Assembly (NCBI RefSeq): GCF_001294575.1
Contig: NZ_CP012676.1
Span: 806,001 to 870,000 of the forward strand
From: Pseudomonas versuta
GTDB taxonomy: Bacteria; Pseudomonadota; Gammaproteobacteria; Pseudomonadales; Pseudomonadaceae
Direction: 5' to 3'
DNA length: 64,000 bases
In this document: positions 56,304 to 64,000 of the stretch, one piece after another
How the letters are laid out: every line of letters begins with the position of its first letter
How positions within the stretch are numbered: the stretch's first letter is position 1
Notes under the pieces: model-generated
What the model was told of the DNA's origin: nothing
What the model saw: only the letters and a program-made list of their open reading frames with translations
The model's database searches: none
Program-made: the position numbers and the translations under genes

Positions 56304-59300
56304 ATGCTCCTGCGTGTTTTGAAAACCCTGCTGCGGGCTTCGCCCTGGCTGCTGGGGCTGATATTGACGATGTATCTGATAGTGATCCACGGCCCGCGCC
56401 TGGCGATTGACGGCCACGCGCCGCTGGCTGGCGCGGGTGCGCGGGTGCTGCTGTGCGCGGTGCTGGCAGCGCTGGTGCTGGGGGTTGTGTGGTTCCGGCG
56501 GCGGGGCAACAAGCCGGATGAGGGCCAGCCTGCCCGCCCGCAAGTCATCCTCGATGAATCCTCGGAGCGTGAACTGGCGTTGCGTGAACGGCTAGGTGCA
56601 TGGCGCCGGCGCACGGGCGGTCAATTGCCGGGGTTCTTGCTGATCGGTCCGGCGGGTGTCGACAAGGGCCCGTTGCTGGGTTTACCGGCCAATACCGAGG
56701 AGGACTTGCGGTGCAGCAGCGTCGGCGGCTTTGCCCTGTTTGACATCGGCGCCAACCTGATAAATCAGCGTCAGCCGCAAGAGGCCCGGTTGTGGCGGCG
56801 CTTGCTTGATGATCTTGACCCGTCCACTGGCCTGCATCTGCGCGGGCTGATTCTGGTGCTCTCGGCAGCCCGGCTGCACAGCGCGGCACCGCAGGAGCTT
56901 GATCAGATTGCGTTGACCTTGCGTGCACGCCTTGAAGAGTTGGCCAATCGCTTTGGCAAGGGCCTGACGGTGCAGTTAATTGTCAGTGATTGCGAGCAAT
57001 TGCCCGGTTACACCGAGTCCCTCGCGTGGCTGGCGGCGGACCGTCGAGAGTTTAGCCTGGAGTTCGCGCCGGCCAGCGCTAACCGGCAATTGCTCGACGG
57101 CCTTGAGCAGCGTATGGGCGCGTTGGTCGAGGGTCTCGACAGCAGCGAGCTTGAACGCCTGCAGCGCGAGCCGGATGTTCAGGTGCGTGCCCGTCTGTTC
57201 GGCTTCATGCCGATGTGGCGCGGGTTTGCCGGCACCTTGCAAGGCGTGCTGAATACGGCGCTGGCCCAGGAGCGTGGCATCGCTCAGGTGGCCTTGCAGT
57301 CGGTCCGTTTCAGTGCTCATTCGGCGGTCCTGGAAGCCCCGGCGCCTGCCTTGCTTAGGGCTTTGCAGACATGCCGCAGGCCGGGCCGGTTACGTATTTT
57401 TGTACGCCAGAGCGGTGCCTGGATACGGCCGCGAGCGCACTATCTGGTATTGCTCATCAGCCTGTTGGCCACGGTTTTATTGCTCAACATGTACCGTGAC
57501 CAAGATCGGCGCCTGGACCAGGTTGACCAGCACATCGCAGCGGTGCAGCAAGCGAGGCAGCATCAATTGCCCGCCATGCTGGGCGCCGGCGCATTGCTTC
57601 GGCTGGACCGGTTCGCCGGAATTGCCCGGCTGCTCAGTCAGCGCTGGACGCCCTGGGGCACTGATCGTCAGTTACGTCGGCTATCCGGCGAGTTATATGC
57701 CCGGGAACTGCAGCAGGTGCTGCTGGTTGACGTGATGCAGCGCTTGCAAGACAGTCTGCGTCCGCAAGCCATGACCGGTGACGAGGCGCTGCGCCAGAAC
57801 CTGGCGTTGTATTTGATGCTCAGTGGCGAGACAGGCATGGATACCTCGGCCATGCGAGATTGGTACATGGGGGTGGCGGGTGGACAGGGTGAGGTGCAGC
57901 GCCTGCGTCTGGACAGCCATATGCAACGTCTGCTCGCCCTGTTGGCCAAGTCCGGTCCGCAGCCGCTGGACCGCAGCTTGATCGAGCAGGCACGACAGCG
58001 GCTGGCAGCACAACCGTTGGCCCAGCGTTTGTACCAACAATTGCTCGAGCGAATGCAGGGCCCAAGCCTGGCCGAGTTCAGTATTACCTCTGTACTGGGC
58101 GCAGAGGGCATGCTGCTTTTTACCCGGCGCAGTGGCGAAAGCCTGGTTGAAGGTGTCCCGGGCCTGTACACCCTGGAGGGTTATCGGCGCTTTGAAACCT
58201 TGCTCGAGCCCTTGTTGACGGCCGGGCTGGTGCAGGAGGGGCGACTGATGGGCCGGTCAGGCATGCTGGCATCGGCGCCTGTCGAACGGGAGATACTCGC
58301 GCTTTACCATCAGGACTACATCGCTCACTGGGATGTCTTTTTTGATGATTTGCAAATCGCCGGCCTGGACCAGCATGAGCACCTGCCAAGGCGCCTGATG
58401 CAGCTGGCTCGGGCGGACTCGCCGTTGCTGGTGCTGCTCCGGGAGGTCGCCAGGCACACCGAGCTGGCACCGGCCTTCGCGCCCGAGGGCTGGCTTGAGC
58501 TGGCGCAAAAGCAGGCGCAGCGTCTTCAGCCTGCCAGTGAAATCACCGGCGTACAGCCTGACGTCGCGGCACACCCGGTTGCGCTACATTTCCAGCCTTT
58601 GCATCGCTGGCTCGGTGCTTCGGCACCTGAGTCACCGGCCCGGGCATTGCACGCAGCCGTCAAGGGTGCCGCCTTATTGATGCAGGCCAACCAGAAGGCT
58701 GCCTCCCTCAAAGTTACGGTGCCGCCAAGTGAGGTGCTGCAGCGCTTGAACGAAGAAATCGAGCAGCTACCCGGCCTGCTGCAGCCGGTGTACATGGATA
58801 TCGCGCAACTGGGTCAGCAACAGGTGCAGCAGCAAGCCCTGGCTTCGTTGGCCAATGCCTGGGCCAGCGAGGTGGCGCCATTGTGTGAACGAGCAGTGAG
58901 CGGACTCTATCCTTTTGCGGGCGATTCAACAGTAGATGCAACCCTTGAAGACTTCAGCCGGATGTTTGCCGCCGACGGGGCAGTGCAAGGCTTTATCGAG
59001 CAACACTTTGGCGCTCAACTGGACACCGTTTCCCGACCATGGCGCCTGAACCAGAACGACGCGGGCGAGACGCTGGACGCGTCGTTACTGCAGACCCTTG
59101 AGCAGGTGGCACAGGTGCGCGAAGGGTTTTTCTCGCCGGGGCAGGCGCAGGCACATTTCGAGTTTGAGCTCAGCCCGCTGACCATGAGTGCCGGTATCGC
59201 CAGTTTTACCCTGAGCGTCGATGACCGGCGTCTGGACTATCGCCACGGACCTTTGCGTGCCGCCACTTTTGAGTTCCCGGGTAAAGCACTTGGCACTGAA

Positions 59301-59576
59301 CTGCGTGCCTCCGTCACATTGCTCGATGGTCGCACCCTGACCCGGCGTGCCGAAGGCGCCTGGGCATGGTTACGGTTGCTCGATGGCATTGAACAAATAC
59401 CCACCGCAGACTCTCGGGTCCGGCACCTGATACTGGACTTCGAGGGTGAAGAAGTGCGCTTGCAACTAAGGACGCAACGATCCGCCATGCCGTTTAATCG
59501 TGAAGTACTGAGTCGCATTCGCTGTACATCAACGGCTGTTTCGGCTGAAGCGATTCAGCTTTCAGAGTTTTCTTAA
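56304..59576 (+). CDS. tssM: T6SS membrane-core protein TssM (IcmF)
   Basis: 1090 residues: two N-terminal helices (PWLLGLILTMYLIVIHG and LLCAVLAALVLGVVWF), a cytoplasmic NTPase-like domain, a third helix near 385 (HYLVLLISLLATVLLLNMY) and the periplasmic region ending in the TssJ-binding beta-domain. The P-loop position reads GPAGVDKG (115-122), lacking both the Gly before Lys and the Ser/Thr after it, so ATP binding is doubtful. It is the last gene of the T6SS cluster in this window; no Fha, PpkA or TagF gene is present. Confidence 0.92.
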   Translation: MLLRVLKTLLRASPWLLGLILTMYLIVIHGPRLAIDGHAPLAGAGARVLLCAVLAALVLGVVWFRRRGNKPDEGQPARPQVILDESSERELALRERLGAWRRRTGGQLPGFLLIGPAGVDKGPLLGLPANTEEDLRCSSVGGFALFDIGANLINQRQPQEARLWRRLLDDLDPSTGLHLRGLILVLSAARLHSAAPQELDQIALTLRARLEELANRFGKGLTVQLIVSDCEQLPGYTESLAWLAADRREFSLEFAPASANRQLLDGLEQRMGALVEGLDSSELERLQREPDVQVRARLFGFMPMWRGFAGTLQGVLNTALAQERGIAQVALQSVRFSAHSAVLEAPAPALLRALQTCRRPGRLRIFVRQSGAWIRPRAHYLVLLISLLATVLLLNMYRDQDRRLDQVDQHIAAVQQARQHQLPAMLGAGALLRLDRFAGIARLLSQRWTPWGTDRQLRRLSGELYARELQQVLLVDVMQRLQDSLRPQAMTGDEALRQNLALYLMLSGETGMDTSAMRDWYMGVAGGQGEVQRLRLDSHMQRLLALLAKSGPQPLDRSLIEQARQRLAAQPLAQRLYQQLLERMQGPSLAEFSITSVLGAEGMLLFTRRSGESLVEGVPGLYTLEGYRRFETLLEPLLTAGLVQEGRLMGRSGMLASAPVEREILALYHQDYIAHWDVFFDDLQIAGLDQHEHLPRRLMQLARADSPLLVLLREVARHTELAPAFAPEGWLELAQKQAQRLQPASEITGVQPDVAAHPVALHFQPLHRWLGASAPESPARALHAAVKGAALLMQANQKAASLKVTVPPSEVLQRLNEEIEQLPGLLQPVYMDIAQLGQQQVQQQALASLANAWASEVAPLCERAVSGLYPFAGDSTVDATLEDFSRMFAADGAVQGFIEQHFGAQLDTVSRPWRLNQNDAGETLDASLLQTLEQVAQVREGFFSPGQAQAHFEFELSPLTMSAGIASFTLSVDDRRLDYRHGPLRAATFEFPGKALGTELRASVTLLDGRTLTRRAEGAWAWLRLLDGIEQIPTADSRVRHLILDFEGEEVRLQLRTQRSAMPFNREVLSRIRCTSTAVSAEAIQLSEFS

Positions 59577-59602
59577 ATACGAAAAGTGCCTGCCCTGATA
59601 GT

Positions 59603-59661
59603 GTCCGCCTCGCATCGAAACGAGTGATGCCTCCTGGACCAGGTTAAGTCCTGGTGCGGAC
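59603..59661 (+). ncRNA. Predicted three-way-junction RNA element in the leader of a relic gene
   Basis: Outer stem GTCCGC (59603-59608) / GCGGAC (59656-59661). Inside it are two hairpins, CTCG-CATCGAAA-CGAG (59609-59624) and ACCAGG-TTAAGT-CCTGGT (59638-59655), the second directly abutting the outer stem. It lies 30 bases upstream of a short ATG frame and 26 after the tssM stop. It does not fit a terminator (no T-tract) or a riboswitch class I can name. Confidence 0.4.
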
Positions 59662-59690
59662 GAAAAAACTATATATAGGGAATTACCTAC

Positions 59691-60076
59691 ATGAACTTCA
59701 AGAACGCTCTTGTTGCTGCAAACTTGGGTGCCATCGCACTGCTCGCCTCTCTTTGATCACAACACGTCGATGTCGGTCGGGATCAATGCCATGGCGGATT
59801 GCGGCGCTGTTTTTTTTGTGCGCCGGGCGACTGTCCGCTTTGGTAGCCAAATCAATAACAGCGCAGTTCGTTGCACACTAAAAAACACTGGCAATCGCAC
59901 TGTCTGCAGCACAACTTTCAGGATTGCCCGGCAAAAATGGGATGGGGCCAGTGCGAGTATGCTTGGAACTATTATGTGTTGCCGATCAAGACTTCACCCT
60001 GGAAACGGCTTGCGGGCGTGAATATAGCGTTGACTTGATTGAATACACCGCCAAAAAATCCATTGTCGTGGAATAG
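59691..60076 (+). pseudogene. Relic of a small secreted protein gene
   Basis: ATG 59691 starts MNFKNALVAANLGAIALLAS, a good signal-peptide shape, and stops at TGA after 21 codons. Further on, other frames show MSVGINAMADCGAVFFVRRA and, near the end, ADQDFTLETACGREYSVDLI … KKSIVVE stop at 60076. These pieces look like one secreted protein broken by a stop and at least two shifts. The family is not recognised. The rest of the 600-base gap to the regulator gene holds only its likely promoter. Confidence 0.5.
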
Positions 60077-60183
60077 CGCCAACTCTTCGAAGCATTTGAG
60101 GGGGGGAATACTTTGCGTATTACTAAATCTCGCGGCATGTAAAAGGGATTTGCAGCGGCCAATAGTTATAACGGGGGTTTCTC

Positions 60184-60882
60184 ATGGCATCATTATTTCG
60201 GCCGATCCGGTTGATGTTGCTGGATGATCATGATCTGGTTCTGCAGGGTATCTTGCAATTAGTGAGGCCCGAGCAGGATATGGAGGTGGCCGGTTTTTTT
60301 ACCCAAAGCCGGGAATTGATCGATGCATTGAGCCAGCCGGGCGCCGAGGTCGATATTGTCATCCTCGACTATACCCTCAGCCCTGGCGAGGTTGACGGTC
60401 TGAACCTGATTCGCGCTTTGCGGTTGCGGTTTCCCGGTATTCCCTTGCTGGTGATTTCGGCCTCCCACAGCCCTGCAACCGTGTCGCTGGCCCTGCGTTG
60501 CGGTGCCAAGGGCTTCGTTGGCAAGGAAATGTGTTCCAGTCAATTGCTGGTTGCCGTGCGCCGACTCGCCGGCGGGCGCACTTATCTGCACCCGAAGATG
60601 CAGGCCGATCTGCAAGACAGCGGGGTGTCGACTGATCAAGTTAAGCGGGGTGGCCCGGCCCAACCTCCCGGGGTGGACATGCTGGTGAAAAACGTCGAGT
60701 TGTCATTTCGTGAGCGTGAGGTACTACGTTGCTTTCTGGCGGGCATGTCGGTCACGCAAATCGCCCTGAAGTTTGAACGCAGTATCAAGACCATCAGCAC
60801 ACAAAAACAGGCGGCCTACAAAAAACTGGGGGTGCGCAATGATAATGAGATATTCAAGATTCGCTCGCAGTTTGAAAGTTGA
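60184..60882 (+). CDS. NarL/FixJ-family response regulator
   Basis: 232 residues. Receiver domain: acidic pocket LLDDHDLVLQG, phospho-Asp in VILDYTLSPGEVDG, Lys in GFVGKEM. C-terminal LuxR-type HTH: LSFREREVLRCFLAGMSVTQ … TISTQKQAAYKKLGVRND, with Q in place of the usual S near KTISTQKQ. With the BvgS-like hybrid kinase downstream it forms a BvgAS/EvgAS/Roc-like phosphorelay; such systems often control fimbriae and secretion genes. Placed next to the T6SS and 24 kb from the fimbrial operon, it is a candidate regulator of both. Confidence 0.85.
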   Translation: MASLFRPIRLMLLDDHDLVLQGILQLVRPEQDMEVAGFFTQSRELIDALSQPGAEVDIVILDYTLSPGEVDGLNLIRALRLRFPGIPLLVISASHSPATVSLALRCGAKGFVGKEMCSSQLLVAVRRLAGGRTYLHPKMQADLQDSGVSTDQVKRGGPAQPPGVDMLVKNVELSFREREVLRCFLAGMSVTQIALKFERSIKTISTQKQAAYKKLGVRNDNEIFKIRSQFES

Positions 60883-61090
60883 CTGCCCGGGGGCAGGTTT
60901 GCCATATATCTGGGTGTAATAGTGTGTTTTTTTTCCCGTTTTTAAGAACTATCTTATTTTCTGAGTTTGACAGCTCTGTTAATTTTATCTGGGCACAAAC
61001 TTTAGTTGAAGCGTACCGATTAGAAGTCTGTAGTTGCTCTGAATGGAAAGGAATTCCGGTTGGTCTATCTGCTATAGGGACATATATATG

Positions 61091-61306
61091 ATGGATAATG
61101 CTATTGCTTTGTCGCACGCAGTTCTCCGGTTGAGCGAAAATCAAACGGTGTTGGCAATCATGATTTCTGAGCTTTCGCAAGTTATGAGTTCCCATGCCCC
61201 TTGCGCGAGTGCCGAGGCCCTGTCGGGCTATACCTCTTTACTGGATAAAAATCATCTGTTGCTTATGGATGCCATCTGCCAGTTCAGCTCGCAGAACTCG
61301 GTCTAG
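61091..61306 (+). CDS. Small protein between regulator and hybrid kinase
   Basis: 71 residues starting MDNAIALSHAVLRLSENQTV; an ATG three bases earlier is an equal choice. Helical, no signal peptide, no family recognised. It lies between the response regulator and the kinase in the same direction, so it may be a small connector, but real coding status is not proven. The 205 bases before it are AT-rich and hold no gene. Confidence 0.45.
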   Translation: MDNAIALSHAVLRLSENQTVLAIMISELSQVMSSHAPCASAEALSGYTSLLDKNHLLLMDAICQFSSQNSV

Positions 61307-61393
61307 CTCATCACGACTGGCTATCATCAAACTCGTGTCGATAGCTGTCGAATTCACTGCCAGTCGGCCGGCCACGAGCGCGTTGCGGCGGTG

Positions 61394-63772
61394 ATGAATT
61401 TCCGGGATTTGTCTTTGCAAGTTTTATTACTTGCCGGTCTCTGTTTTCAGGCCCTGGCCGAGGGTAAACCCGCGCAACTGTTTACTGAGCAGGAGCGGGC
61501 CTGGATCGCGGCCAACCCCGTTGTCAATATTGCACTCGATCCCGACTGGCGGCCGCTGGAGTACATAGAAGACGGGGTCTACAAAGGGCTCAGTGCCGAG
61601 TACCTGAATGTCATTTCCAGAGTGTCGGGCTTGCAGTTCAGCTGGAAGGAGGGCATGGACTGGACCATGGCCAAGGCTGCGATCCTTGATGGCAGCGCTG
61701 ATCTGCTACCTGCCTCTTCGCAACAAATGGCTTCGCCGCAAATGCGTGAGCGTATCGCCTACAGCAAACCCTACTTTGTCGGTTCAACCCTGATTGTGAC
61801 CAGGGCCAGCACGCCCGTGATGTTCGACCCGCGTCAATTGGAGGGCCAGAAAGTTGCAGTCAAGGCCGGCGGGGCATATGAACGCAACCTGCGATGGCGT
61901 TATCCGAAGATCCAGCTGGTGGCGGTAAAAGGCCCCCAGGAGGCTCTGGCGCGTGTGGCCAGCGGCGAGCTGTATGCTGCGGTGGATGTTGACGCGGTGT
62001 TCATCCCGATTATGCAACATCGCTATTTCGATACCTTGCATGTCGCGGGCTCGATTGCCGATTTACCGGCGGTGGTCACGATCGGGGTGCGTATTGACCA
62101 GCCGTTACTGGTCTCGATCATTAACAAGTCACTCGACTCGCTGACCGCGCGCCAGACTGATCAAATGATGGCGCAATGGGTCGACGCCAACAGCTACGGC
62201 CCGCCCGCGTTGTCCGAACTGCTGGATTACTATTTGCGCGAACTGCTGGTGCTGGTGCTGTTCCTGATCATCTTTGCGTACCTGCTGTACCGCGCGCATC
62301 AGGCCCAGCGTCAGGCCCGGCGCAGCGAGCGGGACAAGGCCATGTTGCTGGCGGTCATGAGTCATGAAATCCGCACGCCGATGAATGCAATCCTTTCCAG
62401 CGTGGAACTGCTGGGGCGCGCCAGGCTCCAGCCCGAGAATGCCGAGCTGGCGCGCGTTGCTGTCACAAGTGCCAACACGCTGCTGGAGTTGCTTGACGGG
62501 GTGCTGGACTTTTCCAAACTCGAAGCCGAACACATGCAACTCAAATGCCGGCCGGCCAATATCGGAACCCTGATCGGTGAGGCCATCAGCATCTCGGAAC
62601 TTCGGGCGCAGGAGAAAAACCTGCCATTGAAAATGGATTTGCACTGGGACGCGCCGCTCTGGTTAAGCGTCGATGCCCTGCGCCTGCGGCAAGTGCTGAT
62701 TAACCTGCTCTGCAACGCCATCAAGTTCACCGAAACCGGTGAAGTCAGGCTGGTCGCCGAGTTTCATTGCGCTGGCGAAGACTCAGGCCAGGGCACATTG
62801 CAGTTGAGCATTATCGATACCGGTATTGGCGTCTCCAAGCGTGACCAGCAGCGGCTATTTCAGGCTTTTACCCAGGCCGACGAGTCGATTACCCGCAAGT
62901 TTGGCGGTACCGGTCTGGGGCTCATCATCTGCCGCCGTCTTTTAAGCTTGATGGGCGGCACTATCACGCTGCACAGCGTGTCCGGCCAGGGCACCACCTT
63001 CGAGGTGCGGCTGCCTGCTTTGCTGGCGCAGGCGCAGGAAAGCTCGGAACCACAGCCTGATGCTGCAATCCCCTTAGCCTTGGACTCAGGCCTGGCGACA
63101 CTACCGGGATTGAAAGTGCTGGTGGTCGAGGATCACCCGGAAAATCAGTTTGTAATCAAGCGCCAGTTGCTGAGTATGGGGCACGAAAGTGTCCCGGCAC
63201 TGACCGGGCAGGCGGGCCTGGACACCTTCGCCAGGGAGCGTTTCGATGTGGTTTTGCTGGACTGCAACCTGCCGGATATTGACGGCTACGCCGTAGCCCG
63301 GGGTATGCGGATGCTGGAAGCCGAAGGCAGGGTGCATACGCCGATCATTGGCATTTCCGCGATGGTAGGGGTTGAGCACAGTGAGGCCTGTTTCGATGCC
63401 GGTATCGATGGCTTGCTGATCAAACCACTGAGGGTTGACCAGTTGCGGGAAATTATCGACCTGTGGTGTGGCGTCTGTACCCCGGTAGAAACCGACACGA
63501 CGCCGTTCCAGGGGTTTGATGGCGATCTGCAAAGTGCATTCTTCAACACCTGCCGCCTGGACCTTGAACAATTGCTCGGCTGCGCTGAAAGCCTTGACTG
63601 GCCTCAAGTCGCCCATAGGGCCCATCGGATTGCCGGTGCCGCGATGATGCTCGAGCAGCAGCATGTCGTTACGGCTGCGCGCAGTCTGGAAGAGCTCACT
63701 AACCAGCCGCTCGACATTGAGGCAATTGATCGGGCTATCGCCCATTTGCAACAGGCCCTGCACGACCAATAA
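61394..63772 (+). CDS. BvgS-like hybrid sensor kinase with HPt domain
   Basis: 792 residues. Signal peptide, one periplasmic solute-binding (SBP_bac_3/Venus-flytrap) domain (about 35-265; IALDPDWRPLEYIEDGVYKG), a membrane helix (LLVLVLFLIIFAYLLYRA), HisKA (VMSHEIRTPMNAIL), ATPase (NLLCNAIKFT, DTGIGVS, GGTGLGL), receiver (VLVVEDHPENQ, LLDCNLPDIDGY, LLIKPL) and a C-terminal HPt domain (HRAHRIAGAAMM). One solute-binding domain rather than the two of BvgS. It starts at ATG 61394, next to a GTG. Likely phosphorelay partner of the NarL-type regulator. Confidence 0.88.
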   Translation: MNFRDLSLQVLLLAGLCFQALAEGKPAQLFTEQERAWIAANPVVNIALDPDWRPLEYIEDGVYKGLSAEYLNVISRVSGLQFSWKEGMDWTMAKAAILDGSADLLPASSQQMASPQMRERIAYSKPYFVGSTLIVTRASTPVMFDPRQLEGQKVAVKAGGAYERNLRWRYPKIQLVAVKGPQEALARVASGELYAAVDVDAVFIPIMQHRYFDTLHVAGSIADLPAVVTIGVRIDQPLLVSIINKSLDSLTARQTDQMMAQWVDANSYGPPALSELLDYYLRELLVLVLFLIIFAYLLYRAHQAQRQARRSERDKAMLLAVMSHEIRTPMNAILSSVELLGRARLQPENAELARVAVTSANTLLELLDGVLDFSKLEAEHMQLKCRPANIGTLIGEAISISELRAQEKNLPLKMDLHWDAPLWLSVDALRLRQVLINLLCNAIKFTETGEVRLVAEFHCAGEDSGQGTLQLSIIDTGIGVSKRDQQRLFQAFTQADESITRKFGGTGLGLIICRRLLSLMGGTITLHSVSGQGTTFEVRLPALLAQAQESSEPQPDAAIPLALDSGLATLPGLKVLVVEDHPENQFVIKRQLLSMGHESVPALTGQAGLDTFARERFDVVLLDCNLPDIDGYAVARGMRMLEAEGRVHTPIIGISAMVGVEHSEACFDAGIDGLLIKPLRVDQLREIIDLWCGVCTPVETDTTPFQGFDGDLQSAFFNTCRLDLEQLLGCAESLDWPQVAHRAHRIAGAAMMLEQQHVVTAARSLEELTNQPLDIEAIDRAIAHLQQALHDQ

Positions 63773-63777
63773 CAGGG

Positions 63778-64000
63778 TCACCCCCCGGGCCTGCCCCGGT
63801 AGAAACTCTTTAACGCCTCTTCAATAGCTTGCTGCATCGCACTCCAGTCGTTATCCCCGGTGGACGGGTTACGCAGGGCTGTTTCCAGTTCCTTGGCCCG
63901 CTTCGCCAGCTCGTTGGCCTGCATCGCCAGTGCCGAGCCATGAAGGCGATGGGCGTAGTGCAGGGCCAGCACCAGATTGTGTTTGTCAAAAGCATCACGC
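63778..64000 (-). CDS. HPt-domain C-terminus of a further phosphorelay protein (partial)
   Basis: The frame enters from the right edge and ends at 63778: DAFDKHNLVLALHYAHRLHG, SALAMQANELAKRAKELETA … ALKSFYRGRPGG. HRLHGSALAM is a canonical HPt phosphorylation site. It converges with the BvgS-like kinase, their stops being 5 bases apart, and is probably the end of a second hybrid kinase of the Roc/Bvg type. Confidence 0.7.
   Translation of the reverse strand, partial: RDAFDKHNLVLALHYAHRLHGSALAMQANELAKRAKELETALRNPSTGDNDWSAMQQAIEEALKSFYRGRPGG

Noticed and set aside
59603..59661. Hammerhead or c-di-GMP riboswitch assignment for the three-way junction
   Set aside because: A GAAA and a TGATG are present but in the wrong order for a hammerhead core, and the GEMM consensus segments are missing. 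Left unclassified.
29281..64000. att site made by a repeated tRNA-Ser 3' end
   Set aside because: I looked for a second copy of the GGTTCGAATCCC…CTCTCCGCCA segment downstream and saw none in the window; it could lie beyond the edge.

Overview
The window is chromosomal DNA of a Pseudomonas, most like the P. fluorescens lineage. Three things point to this. The lexA-sulA / psrA / nagZ / mfd / gap / sthA / lolCDE order and the bcp / gcvR-like / dapA / bamC / MBL / purC / tRNA-Ser order are both known from Pseudomonas. The protein sequences fit. Typical Pseudomonas REP palindromes (a 'GGAGCGAGCTTGCTCGCGAG' type and a 'GCTGGCAAGCCAGCTCCCAC' type) lie between genes.

Layout. 1-29.4 kb is mostly core genome: end of a DUF6586-type gene, a small conserved gene, the SOS operon lexA-sulA with two LexA boxes, the fatty-acid-sensing regulator psrA, nagZ (frameshifted in a G7 run), a SWIM/SNF2 helicase, mfd, gap, an MFS tricarboxylate-type symporter, a chalcone-isomerase-like secreted protein, sthA, a GDPD, a PilZ protein, lolCDE, a copper-responsive module (copS/cinS-copR/cinR divergent from a cupredoxin and queF), bcp, a GcvR-like ACT protein, dapA, bamC, an MBL hydrolase, purC and tRNA-Ser(CGA). 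From about 29.4 kb to the right edge the content is accessory: an SDR pseudogene, a CS1/cable-type (alpha) chaperone-usher fimbrial operon, an exact 120-bp-period tandem array of REP palindromes, a complete type VI secretion system, and a NarL-type response regulator with BvgS-like phosphorelay proteins.

The T6SS runs tssA-tssB-tssC-hcp-tssE-tssF-tssG-tssH(clpV), then a low-GC rearranged cargo block, then PAAR-like-vgrG-tssJ-tssK-tssL-tssM. The cargo block (46.9-50.7 kb) is the most interesting part. It holds two intact and one decayed gene of a small protein family (about 210-216 aa) with a Cys / GHA / YDPNxG triad in the order and spacing of YopT/AvrPphB-type C58 cysteine proteases. They are interleaved with a broken duplicate of the clpV 3' end and a broken duplicate of the PAAR-like gene. 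I infer a T6SS effector array that grew by duplicating structural-gene ends together with cargo. No immunity-gene candidate is visible beside them.

Four reading frames (nagZ, the fimbrial usher signal peptide, tssL, and the decayed cargo gene) are each interrupted at a homopolymer run where one added base, or a -1 slip, restores the protein. This may be base-calling error, phase variation, programmed slippage or true decay. It affects how the fimbrial and T6SS clusters should be read, so it is reported as a separate observation.
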